Source of the DNA: an uncultured Clostridia bacterium | GTDB taxonomy: Bacteria; Bacillota; Clostridia; Christensenellales; Borkfalkiaceae | Reading direction: 5' to 3' | DNA length: 64,000 bases | NCBI GenBank assembly: GCA_944372575.1 | Contig: CALVZS010000001.1 | Coordinates: forward strand, 82,962 to 146,961 | Shown: positions 24,080 to 31,974 of the stretch, in pieces | Layout of the letters: every line of letters starts with the position of its first letter | Numbering within the stretch: position 1 is the stretch's first letter | Notes under the pieces: generated by a model | What the model was told of the DNA's origin: nothing | The model's input: the letters and a program-made list of their open reading frames with translations, nothing else | Databases searched by the model: none | Translations under genes and position numbers: made by a program

Positions 24080-25345
24080 TCAGCGTTCGTTTGCCATATC
24101 GACGGCGATACCCGCCCTTCTCGACCGTTCCGCGGCATAGGCGATGAAGTGGCTCTCGGCAGAGCGCTCGAGCATCGTTTCCTCCCGCTCTTTTCCGCAG
24201 AGCAGATCATAAAATGCCGCCACCGTTCCCGTATCGCCGCCGCCGTGTCCCTGCGAACGCGCCGCCGCCACAAGATCGGAGATGCGCCAACGCTCCTGCT
24301 TTCCGCCAAAGGGCGCCAGAAGCAGAAGATCCCGCGTTTCATCCAGCTGCAGCTCTCCGAGCGTCCCGTGGAACGTGTACCTTCTGCCGCATCTCTCGGT
24401 AAACGCCGTCATGGTGAGCTGCGCCTTGACGCCGTTTGCAAAGGAGACCGACACCGTCTGATGATCGACGACGTCGTTGTCACAGCAGAACACGCACCTG
24501 CCGTAGGGGCCGTTTTCATACGCCGCCCGCAGACTCTCCTCGGTATTGGGCGCGAGTGCGATCACGTTGTAGGGCCAGCCGTCCTTCGGCATCCCCTGCG
24601 CTTTCCAGCGTTCGATATACAGCCGCTCGGCGCTGTATGCACAGGTGTGCAGATATCTGCATTCGGCGCAGCGCTCCGCAGCGTCTGCGGGATGGTTGCC
24701 GCGATGGAAAAAGGTCAGCCCGCCCGTTGAGTAGACTTTATCCGCCGCGGAACCGGCGTAATACTGCAACAGGTCGAGATCGTGGCAGCATTTGGCAAGC
24801 AGCATGGGAGAAGTTTCCTCCTCATTGCGCCAGTTCCCGCGCACAAAGCTGTGCGCCTGGTGCCAGTACGCCACCTGCTCCAGCGCATCGATGAGTACCA
24901 GATCCCCGATGGCGCCGCTTTCAAGGATGCGCTTTGCTCTGACAAAGGCGGGCGCATAGCGCAGTACATGGCAGACGAGCACCTTCCCCGCGCTGCGCTC
25001 CGCCGCCGCAAGCAGCTCCTTCAGCTGCGCCTTATCGGGCGTGACAGGCTTTTCCAAAAGCACCGTATAACCGAGCTGCAGGGCGCGCAGGCACATCCGG
25101 ACATGATCCCTGTCCTGTGTGGCGATGACGAGCGCATCGCTGCGCCGCTCACGGAAAAATTCCTCCTCGTCCGTAAACAGCTGCCGTGTGTTGTACAGCT
25201 TGCCGAAACGCTCCAGCCGCTCCGGACGGATGTCACACAGCGCCGCGATATGGAAGCGCTCCGGCTGCTGCGAAAAGAGTCTGCCGTAGACGTCGCACCC
25301 GCGGGATCCGCAGCCGATGATGGATACCGAAAATTGTTTTTGCAT
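24080..25345 (-). CDS. Gfo/Idh/MocA-family oxidoreductase
   Basis: A 421-residue NAD(P)-dependent sugar dehydrogenase-like protein. N-terminal Rossmann motif SIIGCGSRGCDVYG, the family hallmark LLEKPVTPDK near residue 95, and a cysteine-bearing insert ERCAECRYLHTCAYSAER seen in a subset of the family. ATG 25345 has AGAAGGA upstream; an in-frame start at 25366 would overlap the kinase stop. It lies 17 nt after the APH/NahK-like kinase gene, so both probably serve one carbohydrate pathway. The substrate cannot be read from the sequence. Confidence 0.87.
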   Translation of the reverse strand: MQKQFSVSIIGCGSRGCDVYGRLFSQQPERFHIAALCDIRPERLERFGKLYNTRQLFTDEEEFFRERRSDALVIATQDRDHVRMCLRALQLGYTVLLEKPVTPDKAQLKELLAAAERSAGKVLVCHVLRYAPAFVRAKRILESGAIGDLVLIDALEQVAYWHQAHSFVRGNWRNEEETSPMLLAKCCHDLDLLQYYAGSAADKVYSTGGLTFFHRGNHPADAAERCAECRYLHTCAYSAERLYIERWKAQGMPKDGWPYNVIALAPNTEESLRAAYENGPYGRCVFCCDNDVVDHQTVSVSFANGVKAQLTMTAFTERCGRRYTFHGTLGELQLDETRDLLLLAPFGGKQERWRISDLVAAARSQGHGGGDTGTVAAFYDLLCGKEREETMLERSAESHFIAYAAERSRRAGIAVDMANER

Positions 25346-25362
25346 GGTTCCTTCTCCCGAAT

Positions 25363-26457
25363 TCATATTTCCTTCCCTGCCAGGCGCATCCTGTCAAGGC
25401 AGGAGAGCATTCCCTCCGCAAGTGCAAACTGCGTCCTTGCCCGGTCAAGATTGTGATCCGGGCGCGCCGTACGGAAGTAGACGTCCCCCTCCAGATAGTC
25501 CGTCAGAAAACGCATTCCACACTCATACGTCATGAGCAGCGCCCCTATGGGCAGATTTTCCCGCTCTGCCTGCGTGATACTCCCGCCAACCGCGGACAGA
25601 TACCCCTCAAGATACGCCGTGTACAGGTCAAAACTGAAATGCACCTTGCTGCAATCGGGTTCATCCTCCGCGGCAGTGTTACAGCCAAAACGAATGCTGT
25701 CGCCGAAGTCATAGCAGAGCGACCCGGGCAAGACGGTATCGAGATCGATGACGGCGATCCCCCTGCCCGTCGCATCGTCCAGCATCACGTTGTTGAGCTT
25801 GGTGTCGTTGTGCGTGACGCGCAGCGGGATTTCTCCCGCAGCCAGCCGGTCGACGAGCAGCCCTGTCAGATGGCCGTGCGCCTGCACCCAGTCGATCTCC
25901 CTTTGCACTTGCGCCGCTCTTGCGCATACATCCCCTTCGACGGCGCGCAGAAAGTTCGCGTACCGCACGCGGGTGTTGTGAAAGTCAGGAAGGATCTCGT
26001 AGAGCTGCGACGCATCAAACCCCGCCAAAAGGGATGCAAAATTGCCGAATGCCACGGCGCTCTCGTAAAAATCACGGCGGGAACGCACGCTCTGGTGCGC
26101 CGTAGCGCCCTCGATGAATATGTACATCCGGAAATAGTTCTCGCCGTCAAAGTGATAGTTCTCTCCCGTCCTTGTGGGTACAATGGTCAGGCATTCGCGC
26201 ATGGGATCGCCCCCGCGCGCCAATACGCTCCTGCGGCAGAACGCAGTTACGAGCGCAATGTTGTGCATGAGCTTGGCGACATCCGGAAAGAGACGGCTGT
26301 TGATGCGCTGCAGAATATAGCGCACCCGCCTGCCGCCCTGTTTCATTGTCAGGCAGAACGTATCGTTGATATGTCCCTCGCCATAGCGCACGCAGGAGAC
26401 AAACTCACCCTCTGCCTCAAACTTTCCCGCGATCGCGGGAAAATCATAGGAATCCAT
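25363..26457 (-). CDS. Aminoglycoside phosphotransferase-fold kinase, N-acetylhexosamine kinase-like
   Basis: A 364-residue kinase with the APH catalytic loop RVTHNDTKLNNVMLDD and the metal-binding IAVIDLDTVLPG, a pairing seen in NahK/LnpB-type N-acetylhexosamine 1-kinases and in choline or homoserine kinases. GEGHINDTF in the N-terminal lobe is also common to the NahK group. Length fits NahK. ATG 26457 follows AGAGGAG. The neighbouring Gfo/Idh oxidoreductase favours a sugar substrate. The exact substrate remains open. Confidence 0.75.
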   Translation of the reverse strand: MDSYDFPAIAGKFEAEGEFVSCVRYGEGHINDTFCLTMKQGGRRVRYILQRINSRLFPDVAKLMHNIALVTAFCRRSVLARGGDPMRECLTIVPTRTGENYHFDGENYFRMYIFIEGATAHQSVRSRRDFYESAVAFGNFASLLAGFDASQLYEILPDFHNTRVRYANFLRAVEGDVCARAAQVQREIDWVQAHGHLTGLLVDRLAAGEIPLRVTHNDTKLNNVMLDDATGRGIAVIDLDTVLPGSLCYDFGDSIRFGCNTAAEDEPDCSKVHFSFDLYTAYLEGYLSAVGGSITQAERENLPIGALLMTYECGMRFLTDYLEGDVYFRTARPDHNLDRARTQFALAEGMLSCLDRMRLAGKEI

Positions 26458-26537
26458 TTTTTCTCCTCTGTTCCTTGTCCGGGCCCGTTTTCCGAAGCCG
26501 TGCATTGCACGGAACGCATCCCGGACGACACTCCTCT

Positions 26538-26566
26538 ATTGTATCACGCCAAAAAAACGCTGTCAA
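26538..26566 (-). promoter_or_regulatory. Promoter of the kinase-oxidoreductase operon
   Basis: TTGACA at 26561-26566, 17-nt spacer and TACAAT at 26538-26543 on the minus strand. Confidence 0.8.
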
Positions 26567-26686
26567 TATAGACGATCAAATTTTATCGCACGCCTGGCAT
26601 CTTCTCCGCCGCCGACCGTGCAGTACCCTGCCCCTTTTGCCGATCGGCCTTCCTCCGACCGGATACAACGGCGGGCGCAATGAATT

Positions 26687-26785
26687 CTATCCTTCCAAAT
26701 TCAGAGCAGACAGATCAGCCTGGCCGCGGAATTTTCTGAACTGTTCAAAAAAGATACCGCGCCCCAGCCGCAGCCCCTCGATCAT
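26687..26785 (-). CDS. Possible 32-residue ORF after the rlmD remnant
   Basis: ATG at 26785 overlaps the stop of the rlmD 3' remnant (ATGA) and runs to TAG at 26687, giving a basic, aromatic peptide beginning MIEGLRLGRGIFFEQF. No family is recognised and no separate ribosome binding site is present. The stop-start overlap looks like an old coupled gene, but it may be chance. Confidence 0.25.
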   Translation of the reverse strand: MIEGLRLGRGIFFEQFRKFRGQADLSALNLEG

Positions 26786-26850
26786 TTGACCTCGTCCTGT
26801 TCAATGGCCTCATTGCGGGACAAAAGAACCAACGTCTCTACATGTGTCGT
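26782..26850 (-). pseudogene. Displaced 3' end of an rlmD-type gene
   Basis: The minus strand reads HTTHVETLVLLSR and nine further residues to TGA at 26782-26784. This is the usual C-terminal ending of RlmD/RumA 23S rRNA uracil methyltransferases (FPHTTHVE...). A stop codon directly precedes the segment, so it is only a fragment. It points the same way as the full rlmD gene 1.9 kb away, whose own ending is KHVETLVMLERKNP. The 18-bp stretch at 26828-26845 matches 28742-28759 with one difference. Confidence 0.65.
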
Positions 26851-26993
26851 ATGTCATACTTAGATATGTGTCATTCATGCATTGGTTACGGTTTTTCGAT
26901 ATGCGCAATCAGGCGGACATACCCATTTCGACATCATTCGTGCCATAAACGTGATTTATTTTACACTTTTTCGTATGTATTTCGTGATAAACA

Positions 26994-27022
26994 TTGACTT
27001 TCCCCAAACAATCTGCTATACT
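26994..27022 (+). promoter_or_regulatory. Promoter of the DUF4143 ATPase gene
   Basis: TTGACT at 26994-26999, 17-nt spacer, TATACT at 27017-27022; AAGGAGG follows 8 nt before the ATG at 27047. Confidence 0.8.
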
Positions 27023-27046
27023 TATCGTACATAAGGAGGCACTGAC

Positions 27047-28348
27047 ATGAAAAGGCTCATCGAAAGACGGCTCATTGAATGGAAAAATTCAGCAAACCGC
27101 AAACCGCTCCTCATCTACGGAGCAAGGCAAATCGGAAAAACGTACTCCATGCTCGCCTTTGGCAAAGAGCATTACGCAAATACCGTCTATTGCAACCTTG
27201 AAAACACGGCGGATCTGCATGCCGTATTTGAGCGCGACCTTGTTCCTGAGCGTATCATTTCCGCGATCTCCGCCATGTACAATACGCAGATAACAAAAGG
27301 CGGCACGCTTATCATCTTTGATGAAATTCAGGCGTGCGAACGCGCTCTGACATCGCTCAAATACTTTCAGGAGCAGGCGAACGATTATCACATCGTAGCG
27401 GCAGGTAGCCTGTTAGGGCTTGCTGTCAATCGGGGACACTATTCTTTCCCTGTCGGAAAAGTCGATATGATAACAATGTATCCCCTCTCTTTCGAGGAGT
27501 TTCTGTTTGCAACGGGCAATGAAAAACTTATTTCACTCATCAAAGAAGCGTATGCCGAGTTTTCCCCGTTTTCTTTACACGAAAAGGCAATGGACTTATA
27601 CCGCACATATCTTATTGTCGGAGGCTACCCCGCCGCAGTACAAACATATCTCGATTCGGATGACTTCAATGCAGTGCGCGCAGAACAGAGCACGATTTCC
27701 GATGCGTACATCGCAGATATGGCAAAATACACAACGCCTTCGGATATGATCAAGAGCATCGAAGTTTACAACTCGCTCTTTGCGCAGCTTTCAAAAGAAA
27801 ACACAAAATTTCAATACTCCGTCATCGGCTCAAAAGCACGTGCCAGAGATTATGAAACAGCGCTTGCATGGCTGAAATCTGCCAATGTCGTTCTTCGATG
27901 CCAAAGAGTAACCGAGGGCAAATATCCTCTTGCCCTGTATGAAGATCTGACCTCGTTCAAGGTGTATTATTCGGACGTAGGGCTTCTGACAATGCGCATG
28001 TCGATTGCTCCAAATACAATTTTGCAGCCCTACAACCTTTCAGACAAGGCGCGAGGCATGATGGCTGAAAGCTATGTTGCCGAACAACTGACAGCAAACG
28101 GGTTCCCGCTGCACTATTGGTCGTCGGGAAATACTGCGGAAATTGACTTTGTAATACAGCAAGACGCCTGTTCGGTTCCCGTAGAGGTAAAATCTTCAGA
28201 TAACGTAAAAGCAAAAAGCCTGCAAACGTATGTCAAAAACTATTCTCCCAAATATTCTCTTCGCGTCTCCGCAAAGAATTTTGGCGATGAAAATGGAATA
28301 CGGTCTGTCCCGCTGTACGCGGTTTTCTGTCTGCGCCCCGAAACTTGA
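27047..28348 (+). CDS. AAA_14/DUF4143 ATPase
   Basis: A 433-residue P-loop ATPase. Walker A GARQIGKT near residue 25, Walker B LIIFDEIQ near 88, then the C-terminal DUF4143 domain with HYWSSGNTAEIDFV and PVEVKSSDNVKAKS, which resembles a PD-(D/E)xK-like core (E..D..ExK order). This family is abundant in gut bacteria and archaea and often scattered by horizontal transfer; its function is not settled. The gene is less GC-rich and uses more A/T-ending codons than neighbours, has its own promoter, and lies alone within the candidate rlmD-integrated element. Confidence 0.88.
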   Translation: MKRLIERRLIEWKNSANRKPLLIYGARQIGKTYSMLAFGKEHYANTVYCNLENTADLHAVFERDLVPERIISAISAMYNTQITKGGTLIIFDEIQACERALTSLKYFQEQANDYHIVAAGSLLGLAVNRGHYSFPVGKVDMITMYPLSFEEFLFATGNEKLISLIKEAYAEFSPFSLHEKAMDLYRTYLIVGGYPAAVQTYLDSDDFNAVRAEQSTISDAYIADMAKYTTPSDMIKSIEVYNSLFAQLSKENTKFQYSVIGSKARARDYETALAWLKSANVVLRCQRVTEGKYPLALYEDLTSFKVYYSDVGLLTMRMSIAPNTILQPYNLSDKARGMMAESYVAEQLTANGFPLHYWSSGNTAEIDFVIQQDACSVPVEVKSSDNVKAKSLQTYVKNYSPKYSLRVSAKNFGDENGIRSVPLYAVFCLRPET

Positions 28349-28716
28349 CGCGTGTACCCTCTTCCGCTTATATACAATCGACATGTAAACTTTCAACAAA
28401 TGCCACGCTTCCAAAATCACGAAAATGCCGTTCTTCCCCTATCCAAACGATGTATTCTGTGAAAATATCCGTTAAATCGGATTTCAAGTCCAAATTAACG
28501 GAAAAATTGAAAGTATCTTTTCTTGCGAACACTACCTGTCGTTTTTCACATATCCAAGCAAACTACCTGTATTTCTTCTGTCATATCCAAGCAAACTAGG
28601 CGAGTCAAAAAATGCCTGTTCTTGCATTGCAAAGCAGACAATGAAATTGACTGTCAGATTTGGATATGAAAAAAAAGGCTGAAAAGTATCGTTTTCAGCC
28701 TTAAAAATTGCAGTTT
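28349..28716. other. Non-coding tail of the candidate element
   Basis: No gene is supported here. The stretch is AT-rich and holds an imperfect tandem repeat: about 31 nt and 33 nt units beginning ACTACCTGT and ending CATATCCAAGCAAACTA (28530-28597). It also holds the rlmD terminator at 28669-28702. Confidence 0.5.
28669..28702 (-). terminator. Terminator of rlmD
   Basis: Perfect stem AAGGCTGAAAA / TTTTCAGCCTT around loop GATAC-type sequence, followed on the minus strand by eight T residues, 15 nt past the rlmD stop. Confidence 0.9.
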
Positions 28717-30105
28717 TTATGGATTTTTTCGTTCCAACATCACCAGCGTCTCTACATGTTTGGTCTGCGGGAACATATCGAACGGCTCGACGGTGATCAG
28801 GCGATAGTCGCCGGCAGGCCGTTCCGCCTTGACGAGTGCCCCATCCCGGTCGACCAGTGCGCCCGTCAGGATGCCGATGTCGCGCGCGAGTGTGGCGGGA
28901 TCGCAGCTGATCATAACGATCTTTTTCACGCCGCTTTGGATGAGCAGATCGATGACGCCGCGCGCCACGCCCGCACGGGGCGGATCGAGCACCACAAGCG
29001 CCCCCGGCTCCCTCTCCAGAACGCCCGGGAGCAGATCCTCCACCCTGCCGCACAGGTTGACCATTTTCTCCTCCAAACCATTGCCCGTGCGCAGCTTTTC
29101 GGCGCAGTCGTGCGCCTCAGGAACGATCTCGATGCCGTAGGCCTTCCGGCACTTTTTGGCGAATTTTGCAGTGAGCAGTCCGCCGCCCGCATAGCAGTCG
29201 ATGACGGTCTCCCCAGCGTCCGCAAATGTGAGCGCGCGCTCATAGAGTTTGTTGCGCACGTTCTCATTGATCTGCACAAAGGTGCGCGGCCCCACCTCGT
29301 AGGCGATGCCGCCGTCCTGGCACTCATAAAAACCCGGGCCCTTGAGAAGCGTAAACGTCTCGCCGAATACGACGTTCGTCTTTTTATCGTTGACGTTGAG
29401 CCAGAAACTGTACACGGGGAACACCTTGTCCAGCAGGAACAAAAAGTAATCGATCCCCTTGAGCTCCGGAACGGTTGCGACCAGCGTGACGATATATTTT
29501 TTCCGCAGTTCCCGCACGACGATGTGCCGGAGCTGCCCCTCGCCGCTCTCCTCGTCATAGCCGTCCAGGCCGCATTTCTCCATAAAATTCAAGAGCGCCG
29601 CGATCAGCCCTTCCGCCCAGTCCGGATGAAGCGGACACGCCTGCGTCGGCACGATACGGTGCGAACGTTCGGCATAAAACCCGACCACGTTCTTCCCGTT
29701 CCTGCGCCCGATGGGGAGCTGGAGCTTGTTGCGGTAGCCGTACTCGCGCTCGCTGCGCTCCGCCGCGGCGACGGAAAAATCGATCCCCGCGATCTTTTTG
29801 AGCGCATCGTGTACGAGCTGTGACTTGAACTTGAGCTGCGTATGGTATTTGAGATGCTGCAGCTGGCAGCCGCCGCACTTGCCGAACACGGCGCACCTGG
29901 GGCGCACGCGCACTTCCGCCGGCGTATCCAGTTCCTCCACGCGCGCATAGCCGACATTTCCCTTCACCTTCAGAACGCGCACCGTGGCGCGCTCGCCCGG
30001 AAGAAGGCCCGGAACAAAGAGCGTGACCCCCTCCCTCTTCGCAATGCCCTCCCCCTGCGTACCGAGCGCTGCGCAGGTCACTTTGAACATTTCGTTTTTT
30101 TCCAA
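28717..30105 (-). CDS. rlmD: 23S rRNA (uracil-C5)-methyltransferase, RlmD/RumA family
   Basis: A 462-residue SAM-dependent RNA methyltransferase. N-terminal TRAM-like domain (about 5-60), the iron-sulfur cysteines CAVFGKCGGCQLQH and a later ACPLHP cysteine, SAM motif DCYAGGGLLT, and the catalytic loop ISCDPATLARD with its nucleophilic cysteine. The start is TTG at 30105, because GGAGGTG lies 7 nt upstream; the next ATG (30090) has no comparable site. The final residues KHVETLVMLERKNP may have been supplied by an inserted element (see the displaced ending at 26782). Confidence 0.92.
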   Translation of the reverse strand: MEKNEMFKVTCAALGTQGEGIAKREGVTLFVPGLLPGERATVRVLKVKGNVGYARVEELDTPAEVRVRPRCAVFGKCGGCQLQHLKYHTQLKFKSQLVHDALKKIAGIDFSVAAAERSEREYGYRNKLQLPIGRRNGKNVVGFYAERSHRIVPTQACPLHPDWAEGLIAALLNFMEKCGLDGYDEESGEGQLRHIVVRELRKKYIVTLVATVPELKGIDYFLFLLDKVFPVYSFWLNVNDKKTNVVFGETFTLLKGPGFYECQDGGIAYEVGPRTFVQINENVRNKLYERALTFADAGETVIDCYAGGGLLTAKFAKKCRKAYGIEIVPEAHDCAEKLRTGNGLEEKMVNLCGRVEDLLPGVLEREPGALVVLDPPRAGVARGVIDLLIQSGVKKIVMISCDPATLARDIGILTGALVDRDGALVKAERPAGDYRLITVEPFDMFPQTKHVETLVMLERKNP

Positions 30106-30111
30106 CGTAGC

Positions 30112-30666
30112 TCACCTCCCGATCCGCCGGATAATAGCATCCGTCGCTCTCTGGCAGAGAAATATCATATAGTCATACACGGCAAAGAACAGCGTCCCGC
30201 CCACAAAGAGGATGACGAAGAAGCTGTTCTCCACATAGGGATACCACGTCAGTTCGCGCAGGCCCAGAAACTCCTCCAGAACGATCCATGCGAGCCACAG
30301 GGAGAGGTCAAACCACGCCGCCTTGACAAGGTAGAGCGCCCCGTGCAGGAGGGGCTTTCTGACATATTTTTTCTGAAGGTAATTGGCAAGCGGATGCAAC
30401 CCGAAAAAGACGATGAAGGGCAGGATCTGCATGACGCCGAGCACGAACCCCGTGAAAAGAAGAGCGAGGATGACCGACCCCGCATAGGCGAGGAAAAAGC
30501 CGAAGATCTTCCCCTTTGCAAGCGGAACCATGAGCGCGAACACCGCGATGAGATACCCTGCCGCAAGCAGGAACCGGACATAGGAACCCATGGTCAGCGC
30601 AAGCGCACCGACGGCGCAGGCGATCGCCGAAAGAGCGATCTCAAACGAACGCGACTGCTTTTTCAT
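30112..30666 (-). CDS. Membrane protein of unknown function
   Basis: A 184-residue protein with five to six hydrophobic helices and short loops, starting MKKQSRSFEIALSAIAC and ending RATDAIIRRIGR. The overall shape resembles small substrate-binding membrane components or YybS-like proteins, but no diagnostic motif is visible. The stop lies 6 nt before the TTG start of rlmD, so the two are probably cotranscribed. Confidence 0.7.
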   Translation of the reverse strand: MKKQSRSFEIALSAIACAVGALALTMGSYVRFLLAAGYLIAVFALMVPLAKGKIFGFFLAYAGSVILALLFTGFVLGVMQILPFIVFFGLHPLANYLQKKYVRKPLLHGALYLVKAAWFDLSLWLAWIVLEEFLGLRELTWYPYVENSFFVILFVGGTLFFAVYDYMIFLCQRATDAIIRRIGR

Positions 30667-30794
30667 AACAAATCAAATAGGCGTGTGAAATGTTTCAAAA
30701 GCAGCCGCGCATGGGACGGCCGCTTTTTCAGTATCTTTTTTGCACCATTCCGGGAACGCCTTTCTTCCCTCCGAAAGGCCTCCCGCAAACCGTT

Positions 30795-31406
30795 TCACCT
30801 GCAATTACAGCACAGATTGAACAGACAGTTCACGCACAGGAAGGTATAACAGAAGGAGGCGCACTGGGAGCACCAGTTCCCGCCCATCTGCTCCTCCCCG
30901 TTGGGAACGGGGTCGGGGTTGGTGTTGGGCGCGCCGCCCGTCTGCTGGCGGTAGTCCGCGCGGTTCTTCAGCTTCTCATATGCCTCGCGGTACTTGCTGT
31001 TGCCGCCGTCCATCTGAATGGCGATCTCCAGCTGCTTCTTGCTCTCCTGCATCCAGTTCTTTTTGTAGAACACGACGGACTGCAGATAATGCCACTCGGC
31101 GCTGCGCTCGTTGAAGTCGTCGAGGAGCTGCTGGGCGCGGGCGATATCGCCGCGGCGGATGGCATCGGAAACCGCCTCAAACGAGGAGGCGCCCGACGTG
31201 TTGTTTGCCTGTTCGCGGCGTTCCTCCATGATCTCGTTATAGGCGGCATCCAGCTTTTCCAGCATCCGGGCGGCGTTGTTGCCCTCCTCGCCGTCCTTCC
31301 ACTTCTCCTCGTTGTAGATCTCCTTGAGCCGCTCGTAACAAGCCTTGATCTCCTCGTCCGAAGCGTTCTCGTCCACCTGTAACAGCCTATAGTTATCCTT
31401 GTTCAT
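30795..31406 (-). CDS. J-like/TPR protein with cysteine-rich tail
   Basis: About 203 residues. The N terminus (NYRLLQVDENASDEEIKACY) follows the DnaJ J-domain pattern, but the HPD tripeptide that activates Hsp70 is absent. A TPR-like helical repeat follows (AEWHYLQSVVFYKKNWMQES), then a spacer and a C-terminal tail with eight cysteines in the last 26 residues. ATG 31406 has AAGGA 6 nt upstream; ATG 31412 would sit on the ribosome site itself. It lies 24 nt downstream of a shorter paralogue with the same repeat and tail, in an operon led by trpS. Confidence 0.72.
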   Translation of the reverse strand: MNKDNYRLLQVDENASDEEIKACYERLKEIYNEEKWKDGEEGNNAARMLEKLDAAYNEIMEERREQANNTSGASSFEAVSDAIRRGDIARAQQLLDDFNERSAEWHYLQSVVFYKKNWMQESKKQLEIAIQMDGGNSKYREAYEKLKNRADYRQQTGGAPNTNPDPVPNGEEQMGGNWCSQCASFCYTFLCVNCLFNLCCNCR

Positions 31407-31429
31407 AGTCATTCCTTATTGATTGGATA

Positions 31430-31954
31430 TCAGAACCCGTCGCAGCTTTCGCATACGCAGGTGCAAAGTCCCGTCACGCAGCATTCCGCACAGAATCCTG
31501 CCGCCTCGTCCCCCATCTGCGCCTGTTCCCGCGGCTTCTTTTTGCGGCCCTTTCCCGCAAGCGCAAGGAGTTCATCGTATTCCTTCTTATAGAGCTCGTT
31601 GTCGGGGCTCTCTTTCATTGCCCGTTCCAAACAGCGCTTGCTCTCCGTGTACCACTTCTTCGCACGAAAGACCTTCGCCTGCATGAACTGCCATTCGGCG
31701 CTCCGCTCTTCCACACTATCGAGAAAACGCTGCGCCCCGTCCGTATCTCTCCGCGCAAGACGCTCCCGCACTTCCCGAAAAGGATCCTCGGGATTCGCCC
31801 CTTCCGAAGCGCTTTCTGCACAATCGCAGGCCGCGTTTTCCGAAGCGCTTTTTTCAATGCCGCAGGCCGCGTTTTCCGAAGCGCGGGCTTCGGAGGCGCG
31901 GGACAGCTCTTGCTTGTTTCGTTTTTTTCGGTCGCGCGCACGTTTTCCGGACAT
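31430..31954 (-). CDS. TPR-like protein with cysteine-rich tail, paralogue of the next gene
   Basis: A 174-residue protein. The first 60 residues are charged and contain duplicated segments (ASENAAC appears twice). A TPR-like unit follows (AEWQFMQAKVFRAKKWYTES), closely matching the neighbouring gene's AEWHYLQSVVFYKKNWMQES. The tail holds eight cysteines in about 20 residues (CAECC...CTCVCESC). No J-like domain. AGGAGGGG precedes the ATG. Cys-tailed J/TPR proteins occur beside DUF5685 genes in gut Clostridia; a metal-binding or scaffold role is only a guess. Confidence 0.72.
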   Translation of the reverse strand: MSGKRARDRKKRNKQELSRASEARASENAACGIEKSASENAACDCAESASEGANPEDPFREVRERLARRDTDGAQRFLDSVEERSAEWQFMQAKVFRAKKWYTESKRCLERAMKESPDNELYKKEYDELLALAGKGRKKKPREQAQMGDEAAGFCAECCVTGLCTCVCESCDGF

Positions 31955-31974
31955 GGCGTCCCCTCCTGCCGATA

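Larger units (their letters stand above)
26828..28759. mobile_element. Candidate 1.9-kb integrated element in the 3' end of rlmD
   Basis: Bounded by two copies of ACCA(A/G)CGTCTCTACATGT in the same orientation (26828-26845, 28742-28759), one inside the displaced rlmD ending and one inside the intact gene. The interior is visibly AT-richer than the flanks and holds a single gene (DUF4143 ATPase), its promoter, and a non-coding tail with short repeats. Integrative elements are known to use the rumA/rlmD 3' end as attachment site and to restore the ending. No integrase is present, so this would be a remnant or a passively mobilised cargo. Inference from layout. Confidence 0.55.

Noticed and set aside
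24037..24342. Longer N terminus for the CPBP protease
   Set aside because: The extra 102 residues overlap the oxidoreductase gene out of frame and read as its mirror; ATG 24036 has a ribosome site.
28530..28597. CRISPR array
   Set aside because: Only two imperfect units without distinct spacers and no cas gene in the window.
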